Source: JBCBWG01 sp039186015 (GTDB lineage Bacteria > Pseudomonadota > Alphaproteobacteria > Rhizobiales > Hyphomicrobiaceae). From it: a stretch of DNA of 32,483 nucleotides. The position numbers and the translations under genes are program-made. Location of the stretch: NCBI GenBank assembly GCA_039186015.1, contig JBCDAH010000047.1, forward strand, positions 1 to 32,483, in the 5' to 3' direction. How positions within the stretch are numbered: the first letter of the stretch is position 1; each line of letters starts with the position of its first letter. Below are positions 22,747 through 31,263 of the stretch, one piece after another. The notes under the pieces are model-generated. The model was not told where the DNA came from, did no database searches, and worked only from the letters and a program-made list of their open reading frames with translations.

Positions 22747-23763
22747 ATGGCTATTGCATATCCATTCAGCGCCATTGTCGCTCAAGAGGAGATGAAGCAC
22801 GCCCTCATGATCGCAGCCGTTGATCCCAGTATCGGCGGCGTCCTGGTGCTGGGCGATCGCGGGACAGGTAAGTCCACTGCCATTCGCGCACTTGCAGCGC
22901 TGCTTCCCGAGATTGAGGCGCGGGAGGGCTGCCCGTGCAACAGTGCGCCGCATGATCCGGAATTGGACGGCATGCCGGTCTCTCAGGATCGCCAAACCCG
23001 TGCGATTGTGCGTATCCCGGTGCCAGTGGTCGATCTGCCGCTTGGTGCAACGGAGGATCGCATTGTTGGCGCGTTGGATCTCGAAATGGCCCTTGTGCAT
23101 GGCCAGCGCGTTTTTGAACCGGGATTGCTTGCGCGCGCAAACCGCGGCTTTCTTTACATCGACGAAGTGAACCTGCTGGACGATCATCTTGTCGATCTGC
23201 TGCTCGACGTTGCCGCCTCAGGCGAGAATGTTGTTGAGCGGGAAGGTATCAGCGTCCGCCATCCGGCGCGCTTCGTCCTGGTTGGCAGCGGCAATCCGGA
23301 AGAAGGCGAGTTGCGACCACAATTGCTCGACCGGTTCGGGCTTGCGGTTGAAATTGAGACGCCAACGGACATCTCAGAGCGGGTCGAGATCGTGCGACGT
23401 CGCGATGCGTTCGAGCGAGACCCGGCGGCGTTTGCAGCCGATTGGCAGCAACGTGATACGGAACTTCGTCTGACGATCACCCGGGCACAAGAGCGGATCG
23501 ACCACATCCAAGTCTCTGATCGCATGGTGGAGCTTGCCACGCGAATTTGCATGGCGCTCGGCACGGATGGGCTGCGCGGGGAGTTGACCATGATCAAGGC
23601 GGCGCGCGCCTATGCGGCGCTCGCTGGCGAGAGTGCTGTCACCGCGGACTATCTCAAGCTCGTTGCGCCGTCAGCGCTGCGTCACCGGATGCGCAGAGAT
23701 CCACTTGATGAAACGGGGTCATCAGCGCGGGTCGAGAGGGCGCTGCTTAATGTCTTCTCGTGA
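22747..23763 (+). CDS. bchI: Mg-chelatase ATPase subunit BchI
   Basis: AAA+ subunit of Mg-chelatase. It forms hexameric rings and, with BchD, drives Mg insertion by BchH. The 338-residue product has Walker A GDRGTGKST (about 36-44), the conserved CPC motif in EGCPCNSAPHD, Walker B FLYIDEVNLLDDHLVD, and the family block ENVVEREGISVRHPARFVLVGSGNPEEGELRPQ (shortened here to its key residues EGIS and GNPEEG). ATG 22747 follows GAGGA at good distance and matches the family start (AYPFSAIVAQEEMK). The frame runs back to 22510 but across the promoter region. Its last 14 nt overlap bchD. Confidence 0.96.
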   Translation: MAIAYPFSAIVAQEEMKHALMIAAVDPSIGGVLVLGDRGTGKSTAIRALAALLPEIEAREGCPCNSAPHDPELDGMPVSQDRQTRAIVRIPVPVVDLPLGATEDRIVGALDLEMALVHGQRVFEPGLLARANRGFLYIDEVNLLDDHLVDLLLDVAASGENVVEREGISVRHPARFVLVGSGNPEEGELRPQLLDRFGLAVEIETPTDISERVEIVRRRDAFERDPAAFAADWQQRDTELRLTITRAQERIDHIQVSDRMVELATRICMALGTDGLRGELTMIKAARAYAALAGESAVTADYLKLVAPSALRHRMRRDPLDETGSSARVERALLNVFS

Positions 23764-25528
23764 AGAAATTGAGGGTGTCTCAGCGGAGGCATGGCATTGG
23801 GCCGTTGTATCGGCAGCGATTTACGCCATGGATCCGCGTGGGATCAGCGGGGTCGTCGTCGCGGGACCACACGGTCCCGCGCGCGATCGCTGGCTAGCGC
23901 TTCTCGCCCGTTTCCGCAGGACGGCAACAGAACCGGTTTGCGTGCCGGTTCAAATCACCGACGACCGCTTGCTCGGCGGAATTGATTTGGCGGCGACATT
24001 GTCCGCAGGGCGTCCCGTTTCTGCGTCGGGCGTTTTGGCGCAAGCTGATGGCGGCGAGATTCTCGTGCCAGGTGCTGAGCGTCTGTCGCAGGCGACCCAA
24101 GCGAAGATTGCGTGTGCGTTGGATACGAAATCTGTGTCGGCCGATCGGTGTCGTTCTGACGATGCGCGCCCGGCTCGCTTTGGTTTTGTCGCGCTTGACG
24201 AAGCCATGGACGATGAGCAAGGGCTCACCGGCCCATTGTTCGATCGTGCTGCCATGCGGGTTGATCTCACTCCAGTCGTGCCGGCGCATTGCATGGCTCC
24301 CGTCGACAACAGGTTTGTCCGGCACGGCGCAGCGATGCCTTCTCCTGAGAATGTCGCAATAGCGTCGGAGCAGCTCAACACGCTCTGCCAGATCGCGCAG
24401 ATGCTGGGCATCACATCGCTTCGCCCTGCGCTCGCGGCAGTAAAAGTGGCGCGCGCTCATGCGGCTCTGAACAGTCGCGATCGCGTTCAAGACGACGATC
24501 TGGAGGCCGCTGTTCGGCTTTGTTTTGCGTGGCGTGCCACACAGGTGCCGGACTTCGCTCCGGAGCCTCCGGCACAGCGCGACACTGAGCAAAACGAAAC
24601 GCCTGAAGCCGAGAGCAACCAAGAGACGTCTGCGTCGGACATGGAGCGGAGCGTTGACGCTGTCCGCGCAATTCTGCCGGCCGACCTTCTGAAATCGATC
24701 GTGAACCAACAGAGGCGTTCACGCCAACGCGGAGCTGCCGGCCAGTCTGGGTCCAGTCAGCGTACGGCGACGCGCGGGCGCCGCATTGGCGTGCGTCGCG
24801 GGGATCCGCGAACAGGCGGTGTGTTGTCCATCCATGACACGCTGATCGCGGCCGCGCCGATGCAAAAGCTGCGACGCGGGCATGTGCGTTGTGAGCCGGG
24901 ATCAGCAACTCGGCCGAGGCTTCAGATTCGGTCGGATGACTTCCGCATTCATGTGCACGAGCAACGCCGCAAGTCGCTTACGATCTTCGTAGTGGACGCG
25001 TCCGGTTCGACCGCGTTGCAGCGTTTGGGTGAAGCGAAGGGCGCTGTTGAATTGCTATTAGGTGATTGTTATGTGCGTCGCGATGAGGTGGCCCTCATTG
25101 CGTTTCGCGGCACGTCGGCGCAAGTGCTGCTGCCGCCAACGTCTGCGCTTGCGCGCGCGAAACGTTGCCTGGCCGTTTTGCCGGGTGGTGGTGGCACGCC
25201 ATTGGCGTCTGGTATTGCCGAAGCCATGCAGCTTGCAGAATCCGGGTTGCGTCGCGGGCAAACACCAACCATCGTCTTGCTAACTGACGGACGGGCCAAC
25301 ATTGCGCGCGACGGCACACCAGGCCGAGCGGAGGCCGGGCGGGATGCATCGGCCGAAGCAGCCCGGCTGAAGCGGTCGGGCATTCGGAGTCTGATCATTG
25401 ACACGTCTGCGCGGCCCCAGGATCGCGTTGCGCGTTTTGCGGAGGAAACGGGAGGGACGTACTTGCCGTTGCCGCGAGCAGATGTGGTCGCTGTCAAGGA
25501 TGTGATCGCGCGGACTGCATCGTCGTAG
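23750..25528 (+). CDS. bchD: Mg-chelatase subunit BchD
   Basis: Platform subunit of Mg-chelatase that joins the BchI ring to BchH. The 592-residue product has an N-terminal AAA-like domain whose Walker A is degenerate (VVVAGPHGPARDRW lacks the GK[ST] triplet), as usual for BchD. A Pro/Glu-rich acidic linker follows at about 270-300, then a basic stretch, then a C-terminal von Willebrand A/integrin I domain with a metal-site motif VVDASGS near residue 415, GDCYVRRDEVALIAFRG and LLTDGRANI. ATG 23750 overlaps bchI by 14 nt and has GAGAGGG just upstream, while a longer frame from 23612 lies wholly over bchI. A weak hairpin with a short T-run follows the stop. Confidence 0.95.
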   Translation: MSSREEIEGVSAEAWHWAVVSAAIYAMDPRGISGVVVAGPHGPARDRWLALLARFRRTATEPVCVPVQITDDRLLGGIDLAATLSAGRPVSASGVLAQADGGEILVPGAERLSQATQAKIACALDTKSVSADRCRSDDARPARFGFVALDEAMDDEQGLTGPLFDRAAMRVDLTPVVPAHCMAPVDNRFVRHGAAMPSPENVAIASEQLNTLCQIAQMLGITSLRPALAAVKVARAHAALNSRDRVQDDDLEAAVRLCFAWRATQVPDFAPEPPAQRDTEQNETPEAESNQETSASDMERSVDAVRAILPADLLKSIVNQQRRSRQRGAAGQSGSSQRTATRGRRIGVRRGDPRTGGVLSIHDTLIAAAPMQKLRRGHVRCEPGSATRPRLQIRSDDFRIHVHEQRRKSLTIFVVDASGSTALQRLGEAKGAVELLLGDCYVRRDEVALIAFRGTSAQVLLPPTSALARAKRCLAVLPGGGGTPLASGIAEAMQLAESGLRRGQTPTIVLLTDGRANIARDGTPGRAEAGRDASAEAARLKRSGIRSLIIDTSARPQDRVARFAEETGGTYLPLPRADVVAVKDVIARTASS

Positions 25529-25556
25529 AGGCGCAGGTCGTAGGGTCAAGAGGTCG

Positions 25557-25575
25557 AGACGCCCGGACGTCTTTG
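25557..25575 (+). terminator. Weak hairpin after bchD
   Basis: AGACG and CGTCT pair around a 6-nt loop and are followed by a short TTT. The stem is only 5 bp and the T-run is brief, so this is at best a partial terminator. bchO may be reached by read-through. Confidence 0.25.
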
Positions 25576-25685
25576 TGCTGAGTTGCAGACCGGAGAATTG
25601 GGCTAGATCATATCCAACTTAGGCGGAAGCGCTTCGCCGCGTGGGAGTGTGGGACGAGTCCAGCTAGATCTGAAAGACCATCGTC

Positions 25686-26603
25686 GTGTCAGTGCTATCG
25701 GCATCTCGGAACCAATTGGATTGGGCGCGCGATCGAGCGCATTGGCCACTGCATCGCCACAGTCGCTTTGTCATGGCCGGTGGGCTTAGATGGCATGTTC
25801 AGCAATATGGTCACGGACCGGACCTTGTTCTGGTGCATGGAACGGGATCGTCAACGCATACCTGGGCGCGGCTCGGGCCGGTTCTCGCGGAGCGCTTCTC
25901 TATTACGACGTTCGATTTGCCCGGCCATGGCTTTACTGAGCCGGCCCGAACCCGTGACACGTCAATTTCGGGTTTCGCAGATCTGACGTTTGCGTTGCTG
26001 TCTGAAGTCGGTGTCCACCCACATCTGATGGTCGGACACTCTGCCGGTGCTGCAATCCTCGCCCGGATGATCTTGGATCAGCGTGTGACGCCAAACGTTG
26101 TCATCGGTTTGAATGCAGCGTTTGAGCCATTTCCTGGTGTGGCAGGAGCGATCTTTCCGACGTTGGCCAAACTGCTTTATGTCAATCCACTCGTCCCGCG
26201 ATTGTTTGCAGCGCGTGCGCGGGATGAACGTGTTGTTCGCGACCTGCTCGCCGAGACGGGATCGCAGGTTCCGTCGGAAAGTGCAGCGCTCTATACGAGG
26301 CTTTTTCGGTGTACGCGCCATGTGCGATCGACATTGAAGATGATGGCAAACTGGGATCTGCGGAAACTCCGATCCGAGCTACCCGACATGACCGTGCCGC
26401 TTGTTCTGTTCGCAGGTGAAAATGATCGAACGGTCAAACCGTATCAGTCATTCGAGGTTGCGTCGGATGCGCCGACGGCACGGGCCGAACTGATTCACAA
26501 GCTCGGCCATCTCATGCACGAGGAAGACCCACCTCGAATCGCAGATGCGATTGTGGAGGCTCACGCCTGTGTGTCGGCAAACCAACGCGACGTGCCCGCT
26601 TAG
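25686..26603 (+). CDS. bchO: BchO, alpha/beta hydrolase of the Mg-chelatase operon
   Basis: Alpha/beta-hydrolase always found next to bchID in purple bacteria and given as a putative Mg-chelatase accessory protein. Its substrate is unknown. The 305-residue product has the oxyanion region LVLVHGTGSSTHTW, the nucleophile elbow VGHSAGAA (Ser about 119), an acid in FAGENDRTV (Asp about 247) and the catalytic His in KLGHLMHEEDP (about 275), so the triad appears complete. The family feature FVMAGGLRWHVQ is at about 28-39. GTG 25686 gives a start similar in length to relatives (about 285-300), but the ribosome site is weak and GTG 25692 is also possible. It closes the photosynthesis cluster on this side of the window. 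Confidence 0.9.
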   Translation: MSVLSASRNQLDWARDRAHWPLHRHSRFVMAGGLRWHVQQYGHGPDLVLVHGTGSSTHTWARLGPVLAERFSITTFDLPGHGFTEPARTRDTSISGFADLTFALLSEVGVHPHLMVGHSAGAAILARMILDQRVTPNVVIGLNAAFEPFPGVAGAIFPTLAKLLYVNPLVPRLFAARARDERVVRDLLAETGSQVPSESAALYTRLFRCTRHVRSTLKMMANWDLRKLRSELPDMTVPLVLFAGENDRTVKPYQSFEVASDAPTARAELIHKLGHLMHEEDPPRIADAIVEAHACVSANQRDVPA

Positions 26604-27087
26604 AACGTGTCCGCGTATGGCGGACTCTTGTCGCCGACCCACACCCTATGTTTGTTTCAACTTGGCCGAGCACCGATGACATCGTCCATAATTCACTTCC
26701 GAGCATAATTTGAAAAATGCTAGAACTGACTATATCATCGATTTATGCTGGAGCTTTCGGTGCGCGTGCGGCAAGTGAAGCAAGCGCCTGACTGACGAAA
26801 TCGATGCCGGCTTGCAAATGGCAGCTTTGCATTGTCGCTGTCTTCGCATCGATGGCAGAGCCTCGCCGCAAAACAGCCAAACGCATCTCAAAATCACGCC
26901 GCAATGCAGGTTCGAATTTATGCTCACTCCATGCTCAATCCGACCGGATGGGCATTTGTTTTTATGCTCAATTTTCCTCAAACTCGTCAGCATTTTTTTA
27001 GGTTTCTTCGCCCAGTTTCGCGATCGTATGTCTAGGTTGGATACAGGTCGATCGCTGACGTAGATGATGTGGAACTAGGAGTGGATA
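26604..27087. other. Long non-coding stretch after bchO
   Basis: This 484-nt stretch separates the photosynthesis genes from the accessory flank. It is A/T-richer than the cluster by eye. It contains a possible 47-codon minus-strand frame (26743-26886) and three copies of ATGCTCA (26920-26926, 26931-26937, 26964-26970). No clear promoter or terminator is seen apart from the ribosome site of the next gene. Confidence 0.5.
26743..26886 (-). CDS. Possible small gene or gene remnant, unknown
   Basis: A minus-strand frame encodes 47 residues from ATG 26886 and stays open about 16 more codons upstream. The translation has the composition of a genuine alphaproteobacterial protein end: charged N-terminal part (RLAVLRRG), then an amphipathic Ala/Leu stretch (GIDFVSQALASLAARAPKAPA). 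No clear ribosome site precedes the ATG. It might be the C-terminal remnant of a lost gene or chance. I recognise no family. Confidence 0.2.
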   Translation of the reverse strand: MRLAVLRRGSAIDAKTATMQSCHLQAGIDFVSQALASLAARAPKAPA

Positions 27088-27618
27088 ATGGCCGGTGGCA
27101 TCCAAAAGCTAGGGGGGGTGGTATTCTTTGGCGTCTTACTAATGGTCGCATTCTTCATTTATTATGCGATTGAGCAGCCATTAGTTCTGATCGGCATTGC
27201 CTTCTTCTTGATTGTGTCTCTTATTGCGATTGGTTATCAGGACCAAGCTGTGCTGGCGCTTGCAGGTGCCTTATTCATCGTGCTCATTGGACTGTCATAT
27301 GGATGGTGGAGCAATTACAATGCGTTGAATGACGTTGCCGGGCGCCTTGCTTATACCGAAGTCGCGAGAAAATGCCGGAATCACCTCCGGCGATCAAACA
27401 AACCCAATCCGTTTCAACGCGCGGCCCATGCCAGATTCCATCACGTTATCGAGCGCGGCGCCGCAGGTGAGCCGTATTGGTATGAGTTCTGGCGACCAAT
27501 GTGGCAGGAGCGCCAGTTGCGCGTGTCGGTCAGTCTTCTCGTCCCAAACTCGAAAGGCTACCTGGTGCCTGGCTGCACGGTCAGCCTGATCACCGGACGA
27601 GTCGAAGGGTATCCATGA
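27088..27618 (+). CDS. Membrane protein of unknown function
   Basis: A 176-residue protein with three closely spaced hydrophobic segments (about 10-27, 30-48, 52-72), followed by a roughly 100-residue soluble domain with several Trp and Tyr (for example YWYEFWRPMWQERQLRV). ATG 27088 has a strong AGGAG 8 nt upstream. The soluble part ends with an alternating pattern (YLVPGCTVSLITGRVEGYP) that may be a beta-sheet. It stands alone: 484 nt without a gene before it and 446 nt after it. I do not recognise the family. Base composition in the first third is A/T-richer than the photosynthesis genes by eye, which may only reflect its membrane helices. Confidence 0.7.
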   Translation: MAGGIQKLGGVVFFGVLLMVAFFIYYAIEQPLVLIGIAFFLIVSLIAIGYQDQAVLALAGALFIVLIGLSYGWWSNYNALNDVAGRLAYTEVARKCRNHLRRSNKPNPFQRAAHARFHHVIERGAAGEPYWYEFWRPMWQERQLRVSVSLLVPNSKGYLVPGCTVSLITGRVEGYP

Positions 27619-28064
27619 ACGCCGGCTGGTCGTTACGGATGCCGTAAGCCCTTCGCCGTTATCGACCAGCGCGTCGAGACGCCCGAACGACGGCTGCAAG
27701 TTGGGCCGCGTGGCAGCGCGTGTCCGCGTTATCGGATGCGGCACGCGATCGACAAGCCGGTCAATCCATTCAACTGACATGTTTGTGTATACTTTGCCGA
27801 CGGCCTCGGATAACGCCGGGCTGGATTGCGACATCGTGCGCCAGTCGGCCTCACGACACACGGCTTTCATCCCGCCAAGCTTAGTTCTTGTGCGCCGCCA
27901 TGGCTGAAGCGTACGTGGCACGCCCGTCACAAGTGGACTTTGCCGAGCCATCCGTGCCAAGAGTTGCGGCCCCGGCACTGTAACGATCACCGCACTCCGG
28001 TCTTATCGGGCCGGCGCGCACTGATCGTGCCTGACGCAAACGAAGCAAGAAGGACGCCGCCCGA
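27619..28064. other. Gene-free stretch with a nested inverted repeat
   Basis: This 446-nt stretch has no gene I can support. Just after the preceding stop it holds a nested inverted repeat: outer arms GCTGGTCG (27625-27632) and CGACCAGC (27663-27670), inner arms TTACGG (27633-27638) and CCGTAA (27642-27647). A minus-strand open frame covers much of it but overlaps the membrane-protein gene and shows no recognisable domain. A ribosome site for the ABC transporter (AAGGA) is at its right end. Confidence 0.45.
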
Positions 28065-29855
28065 ATGGCACCAGCTGCAAAATCGATGCAGATGACGTCA
28101 GCTATGCGCCGGCTCTGGCAGGACTGCTATAAGCCTCATACGCGCCTCATCTTGCTTAGCCTTATGTTCACGGCCTTTTTTGCCGGCGTGAACGGACTGT
28201 ACGCCCCGATCATCAAGTTCATCGTTGATGGCCTTCAAGACGGCAACACGGATCTCTCGTGGTTGTTCATTGCGGCGTTTGTTGTTGTTTGCCTCAAGGC
28301 CTTTGCGCAACTCATGAGTCGGCGACTGAACATTCGCATTTTCTCCAGTGTCGCCGTGTCGTTGCAAAAGCGCATGTATGGCAAGATGATCGCCGCGGAC
28401 ATGGTCTGGCACGGGCGCGAGCCGGCTGCAGCCTTGACAGCGCGCATCACAAGTGACGTCGCCTCCTTGCGCGGCATGCTCCAACGGCTGTCCAACAGCC
28501 TGGTGCGCGATGTCATGATGATTATCGCCGTGATCGGTTCGATGTTCTACATCGACTGGCAACTGACTCTGATATCCATCGCTGTCTTCCCGATCGCAAT
28601 TTTGCCGCTAGCCAAAATCGGCCAGACCATACGCAAGGTTTCGCGAAGCACGCAGGCGCACATCGCAACAGTGTCGGCTGGGCTGCAAGAAAGCCTGGCG
28701 GGAATCGGCTTCGCGAAGACTTATCAGCTGGAAGACAAACTGCGCGATCGCGCGAGCGACGATCTCAATCAGTTGCGTACGCTTGAGATCAAGGCGGGTG
28801 ACCACTCAGCGTTGATCGATCCGATGATGGAGATCTTGGGCGGCCTCGCGGTTGTGGGCGTGCTTTTCTTCGTCAGCTGGCGGATTGGAAGCGGCGTGAA
28901 TACCCTCGGAGACTTCGCGGGTTTTGTAACGGCATTGCTTCTGGTCGGGCAGCCCATGCGCGGTCTGGCAAACCTATCCGCACACGTTCAGAAAGGCATG
29001 GCCGCGACTGAACGCGTCTACGCCATCATCGACATTGAACCCCGTATCATCAACGCGCCAAGTGCAGCGCCGTTGGTCGTGACGGATGGATCTGTCGCGT
29101 TCGAAACTGTGAGCTTCTCCTATCCCAGTCGCGGGGCGGCCGCAGAATCGCCAGCGCTGACGGATGTGACCCTGCGCATTGACGGCGGGCAGCGTGTCGC
29201 CCTTGTCGGCCGAAGCGGTGCGGGTAAGTCGACATTGTTCCAGCTCATCCCGAGGCTTTTCGATCCAACGGCCGGTCGCGTATTGATCGATGGACAGGAC
29301 CTGACGACAGTGTCTGTCGACAGCCTGCGCCGCTGCATTTCCGTGGTCGCGCAAGACTCGATCCTGTTCAATGATACGGTGGCAAACAATATCGCACTTG
29401 GTCGCTACGATGCAGGGCAGCCGGCAACACGAGATGAGATAGTCAGCGCCGCAAAGAGTGCCTTCGCGCACGAGTTCGTTGAGGCGCTACCGCAAGGCTA
29501 CGATACGGTAGTGGGCGACCGTGGCGGAACGCTGTCCGGCGGGCAACGCCAGAGACTCTCAATCGCCCGTGCGTTTCTGCGCGACGCACCGATCCTTCTC
29601 CTGGACGAGCCGACCAGTGCGCTCGATCCAGAGGCCGAAAATGCCGTCCGCGTTGCGTTGTCCAAACTGTCACGAAGCCGGACATCCATCGTCATTGCCC
29701 ACCGCATGTCGACTATTCTCGATGCCGGTCTGATCGTGGTGCTGGACAACGGTCGCATTGTCGAATGCGGCACGCACAATGAACTCAATAAGCACTCCGG
29801 GATCTACGCATCGTTTCTCGAGAAACAACTGACGGCAAAAGATGTCGCAGTTTAG
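28065..29855 (+). CDS. MsbA-type ABC exporter (permease fused to ATPase)
   Basis: Half-size ABC exporter, probably homodimeric, flipping lipids or other amphipathic compounds across the inner membrane. The 596-residue product has a six-helix type-I exporter membrane domain (about 25-320). Its ATPase domain carries Walker A GRSGAGKST (about 384-392), the signature LSGGQRQRLSIARAF and Walker B ILLLDEPTSALD, then the H-loop His in IVIAHRMS. The closest resemblance is to the MsbA/LptB-independent lipid A flippase group, but related drug and glycan exporters look alike, so the substrate is open. ATG 28065 follows AAGGA by about 10 nt. A DUF115-like gene comes next on the same strand after about 350 nt, which loosely supports an envelope role. 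All catalytic motifs are intact. Confidence 0.9.
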   Translation: MAPAAKSMQMTSAMRRLWQDCYKPHTRLILLSLMFTAFFAGVNGLYAPIIKFIVDGLQDGNTDLSWLFIAAFVVVCLKAFAQLMSRRLNIRIFSSVAVSLQKRMYGKMIAADMVWHGREPAAALTARITSDVASLRGMLQRLSNSLVRDVMMIIAVIGSMFYIDWQLTLISIAVFPIAILPLAKIGQTIRKVSRSTQAHIATVSAGLQESLAGIGFAKTYQLEDKLRDRASDDLNQLRTLEIKAGDHSALIDPMMEILGGLAVVGVLFFVSWRIGSGVNTLGDFAGFVTALLLVGQPMRGLANLSAHVQKGMAATERVYAIIDIEPRIINAPSAAPLVVTDGSVAFETVSFSYPSRGAAAESPALTDVTLRIDGGQRVALVGRSGAGKSTLFQLIPRLFDPTAGRVLIDGQDLTTVSVDSLRRCISVVAQDSILFNDTVANNIALGRYDAGQPATRDEIVSAAKSAFAHEFVEALPQGYDTVVGDRGGTLSGGQRQRLSIARAFLRDAPILLLDEPTSALDPEAENAVRVALSKLSRSRTSIVIAHRMSTILDAGLIVVLDNGRIVECGTHNELNKHSGIYASFLEKQLTAKDVAV

Positions 29856-30207
29856 CGCGTCAGCGCATTGCAGGGTACAACGCCTAAGTTGACGGAGTGA
29901 TCGAGGGCACGAATACGTCGCATTTTGTGTGCAATGAGAAAGGCTACCATGTAACCGGCGGCGCCGACTTTCGAGATGCGCATCTGTCAGCAGTTGCAAA
30001 TCAATGGCGTCGATAGACGTAGACGGGAGGTCAGCCCGGCTAGATCTGAATGACTGTAGGTGAGAGAGTAACCAAGGCGAGTGTACGGGGTTGCAGCACT
30101 GGTGCCTGCGCGCAACAGTTTACAACTGTGCTTACGGTGCTGATGCGACGGCTGATCTAAACGAAGCACTGTCTTATTTCGTACGTTTGCATAAGCAGGA
30201 TAGGCGC
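29856..30207. other. Gene-free stretch with short repeats
   Basis: This 352-nt stretch has no supported gene. It contains GCTAGATCTGAATGAC (30039-30054), matched at 15 of 16 positions by 25663-25678 upstream of bchO, and a dyad ACAGTT-TAC-AACTGT (30115-30129) that could be an operator for the next gene. No convincing promoter was found by eye. The next gene's frame is open from 30091 but that start is a weak TTG. Confidence 0.4.
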
Positions 30208-31041
30208 GTGTTAAGTCGCTCTTCACTGGGTTCTACGCGGGCGCCATCGCTGCCCCCAAAGACCGCGCCGTTTCCACTGCGGAAGGCCGCATTCAAGCGC
30301 GCCTGGTGGGCACTTGGCGATCTTGCGCGCGCGTTGCGGGAGCGGCAGATTCGGTCTGCTATCCGTGATCTCCGCGGTGCTTATGCCGGGCAGCACCTGA
30401 TTATTGCAGGATCCGGCCCCTCAATGCGCAATCTGCCGTTGCACCGGATAGCCAGTCGCACAGCCCTGCTGATGACAGTCAACAACAGCTATCGGCTGTT
30501 TCCCGACACACGCATCGATTTTCACACGATTTCGGATCGGCATTGCTACGCCAGCTTTGCCGAGCGGATTGAAGCCCAAGACTTCGGGACATGCTTCTAT
30601 CGAGATCAGATCGCGCGGCTTCCCGCGTGGCAACAGTTCGGACAACCACAGCGCACCGTTTTCGTGCCCTCGCGCCGCGGAGGGATACAGAAGCGCAGCG
30701 TGCAAGTTCGAGCCGACCACGGCATCGGCAATGACTCGACTGTTGTCGTCTTTGCGGCGCAACTGGCATTTTATCTCGGCTTTGACCCGGTGACCATCAT
30801 CGGATGCGACCTCACGTACGACGGCCCCGAACCGTACGCCTATGACATCGATGACGGCGACCGGCGCCACGCGTGCATGCCGGAAACGCAGGCGCGGCGC
30901 TCGTCCATGATCCATGCCAATGTCGAATTCAAAGCGCTACGCGACGTCTTTGAAGCGCACGACCGCGTCCTTAGAAACGCAACACCCGGCGGCAATCTGG
31001 AAGCCCTGCCGCGCGTCGCGTTTGCAGACACTTTGCCATAA
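30208..31041 (+). CDS. DUF115/MptE-like protein, possibly linked to surface glycans
   Basis: The 277-residue product has a Rossmann-like core starting with HLIIAGSGPSMRNL, then LLMTVNNSYRLFP, DFHTISDRHC, and later FYLGFDPVTIIGCDLTYDG. This layout (GSGPS near the start, an Asn after the second strand, a D-rich loop, then IGxDL) resembles the DUF115/MptE-like superfamily, which includes flagellin glycosylation (Maf-type) proteins, and bears some likeness to GT42 sialyltransferases. A surface-carbohydrate role is inference. The frame opens at TTG 30091, but GTG 30208 is preferred because AGGATAGG sits just before it and the upstream 39 codons show no conserved pattern. N-terminal region (1-60) is basic and probably a membrane-facing or linker part. 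Catalytic residues cannot be named. Confidence 0.6.
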   Translation: MLSRSSLGSTRAPSLPPKTAPFPLRKAAFKRAWWALGDLARALRERQIRSAIRDLRGAYAGQHLIIAGSGPSMRNLPLHRIASRTALLMTVNNSYRLFPDTRIDFHTISDRHCYASFAERIEAQDFGTCFYRDQIARLPAWQQFGQPQRTVFVPSRRGGIQKRSVQVRADHGIGNDSTVVVFAAQLAFYLGFDPVTIIGCDLTYDGPEPYAYDIDDGDRRHACMPETQARRSSMIHANVEFKALRDVFEAHDRVLRNATPGGNLEALPRVAFADTLP

Positions 31042-31263
31042 CTTCCGGCGTTGCGCCGCGCTGACCAATCGCTCCATGCGTCGAACACCTGAAGAAGCAG
31101 ATCGGGTGCAGCACAGAGTCCACACGTCAATCCCGTCATGGCTCACGGGCGGACAGCTGCCCTGTTCGTGCCCAAATACTCGCCGAACAGTGCGCTGGCC
31201 ACGATCCGCTTGCCGTCCGTCTGCATATTCATCCAGGCAACATTGAGTACGTGGGTCATCTCG

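Noticed and set aside
22519..23187. Long N-terminal extension of the dxs frame
   Set aside because: It is antisense to bchI and lacks any DXS-like sequence. DXS homology begins a short way after ATG 22518, which has a good ribosome site.
23894..24709. 271-codon minus-strand frame opposite bchD
   Set aside because: It is Arg/Cys-rich and overlaps the intact bchD reading frame, typical of a high-GC shadow frame.
27394..27990. 198-codon minus-strand frame partly opposite the unknown membrane protein
   Set aside because: About a third overlaps a gene with a strong ribosome site. The translation has no recognisable domain and the start has no good ribosome site. It might hide a remnant in 27620-27990, but this cannot be shown.
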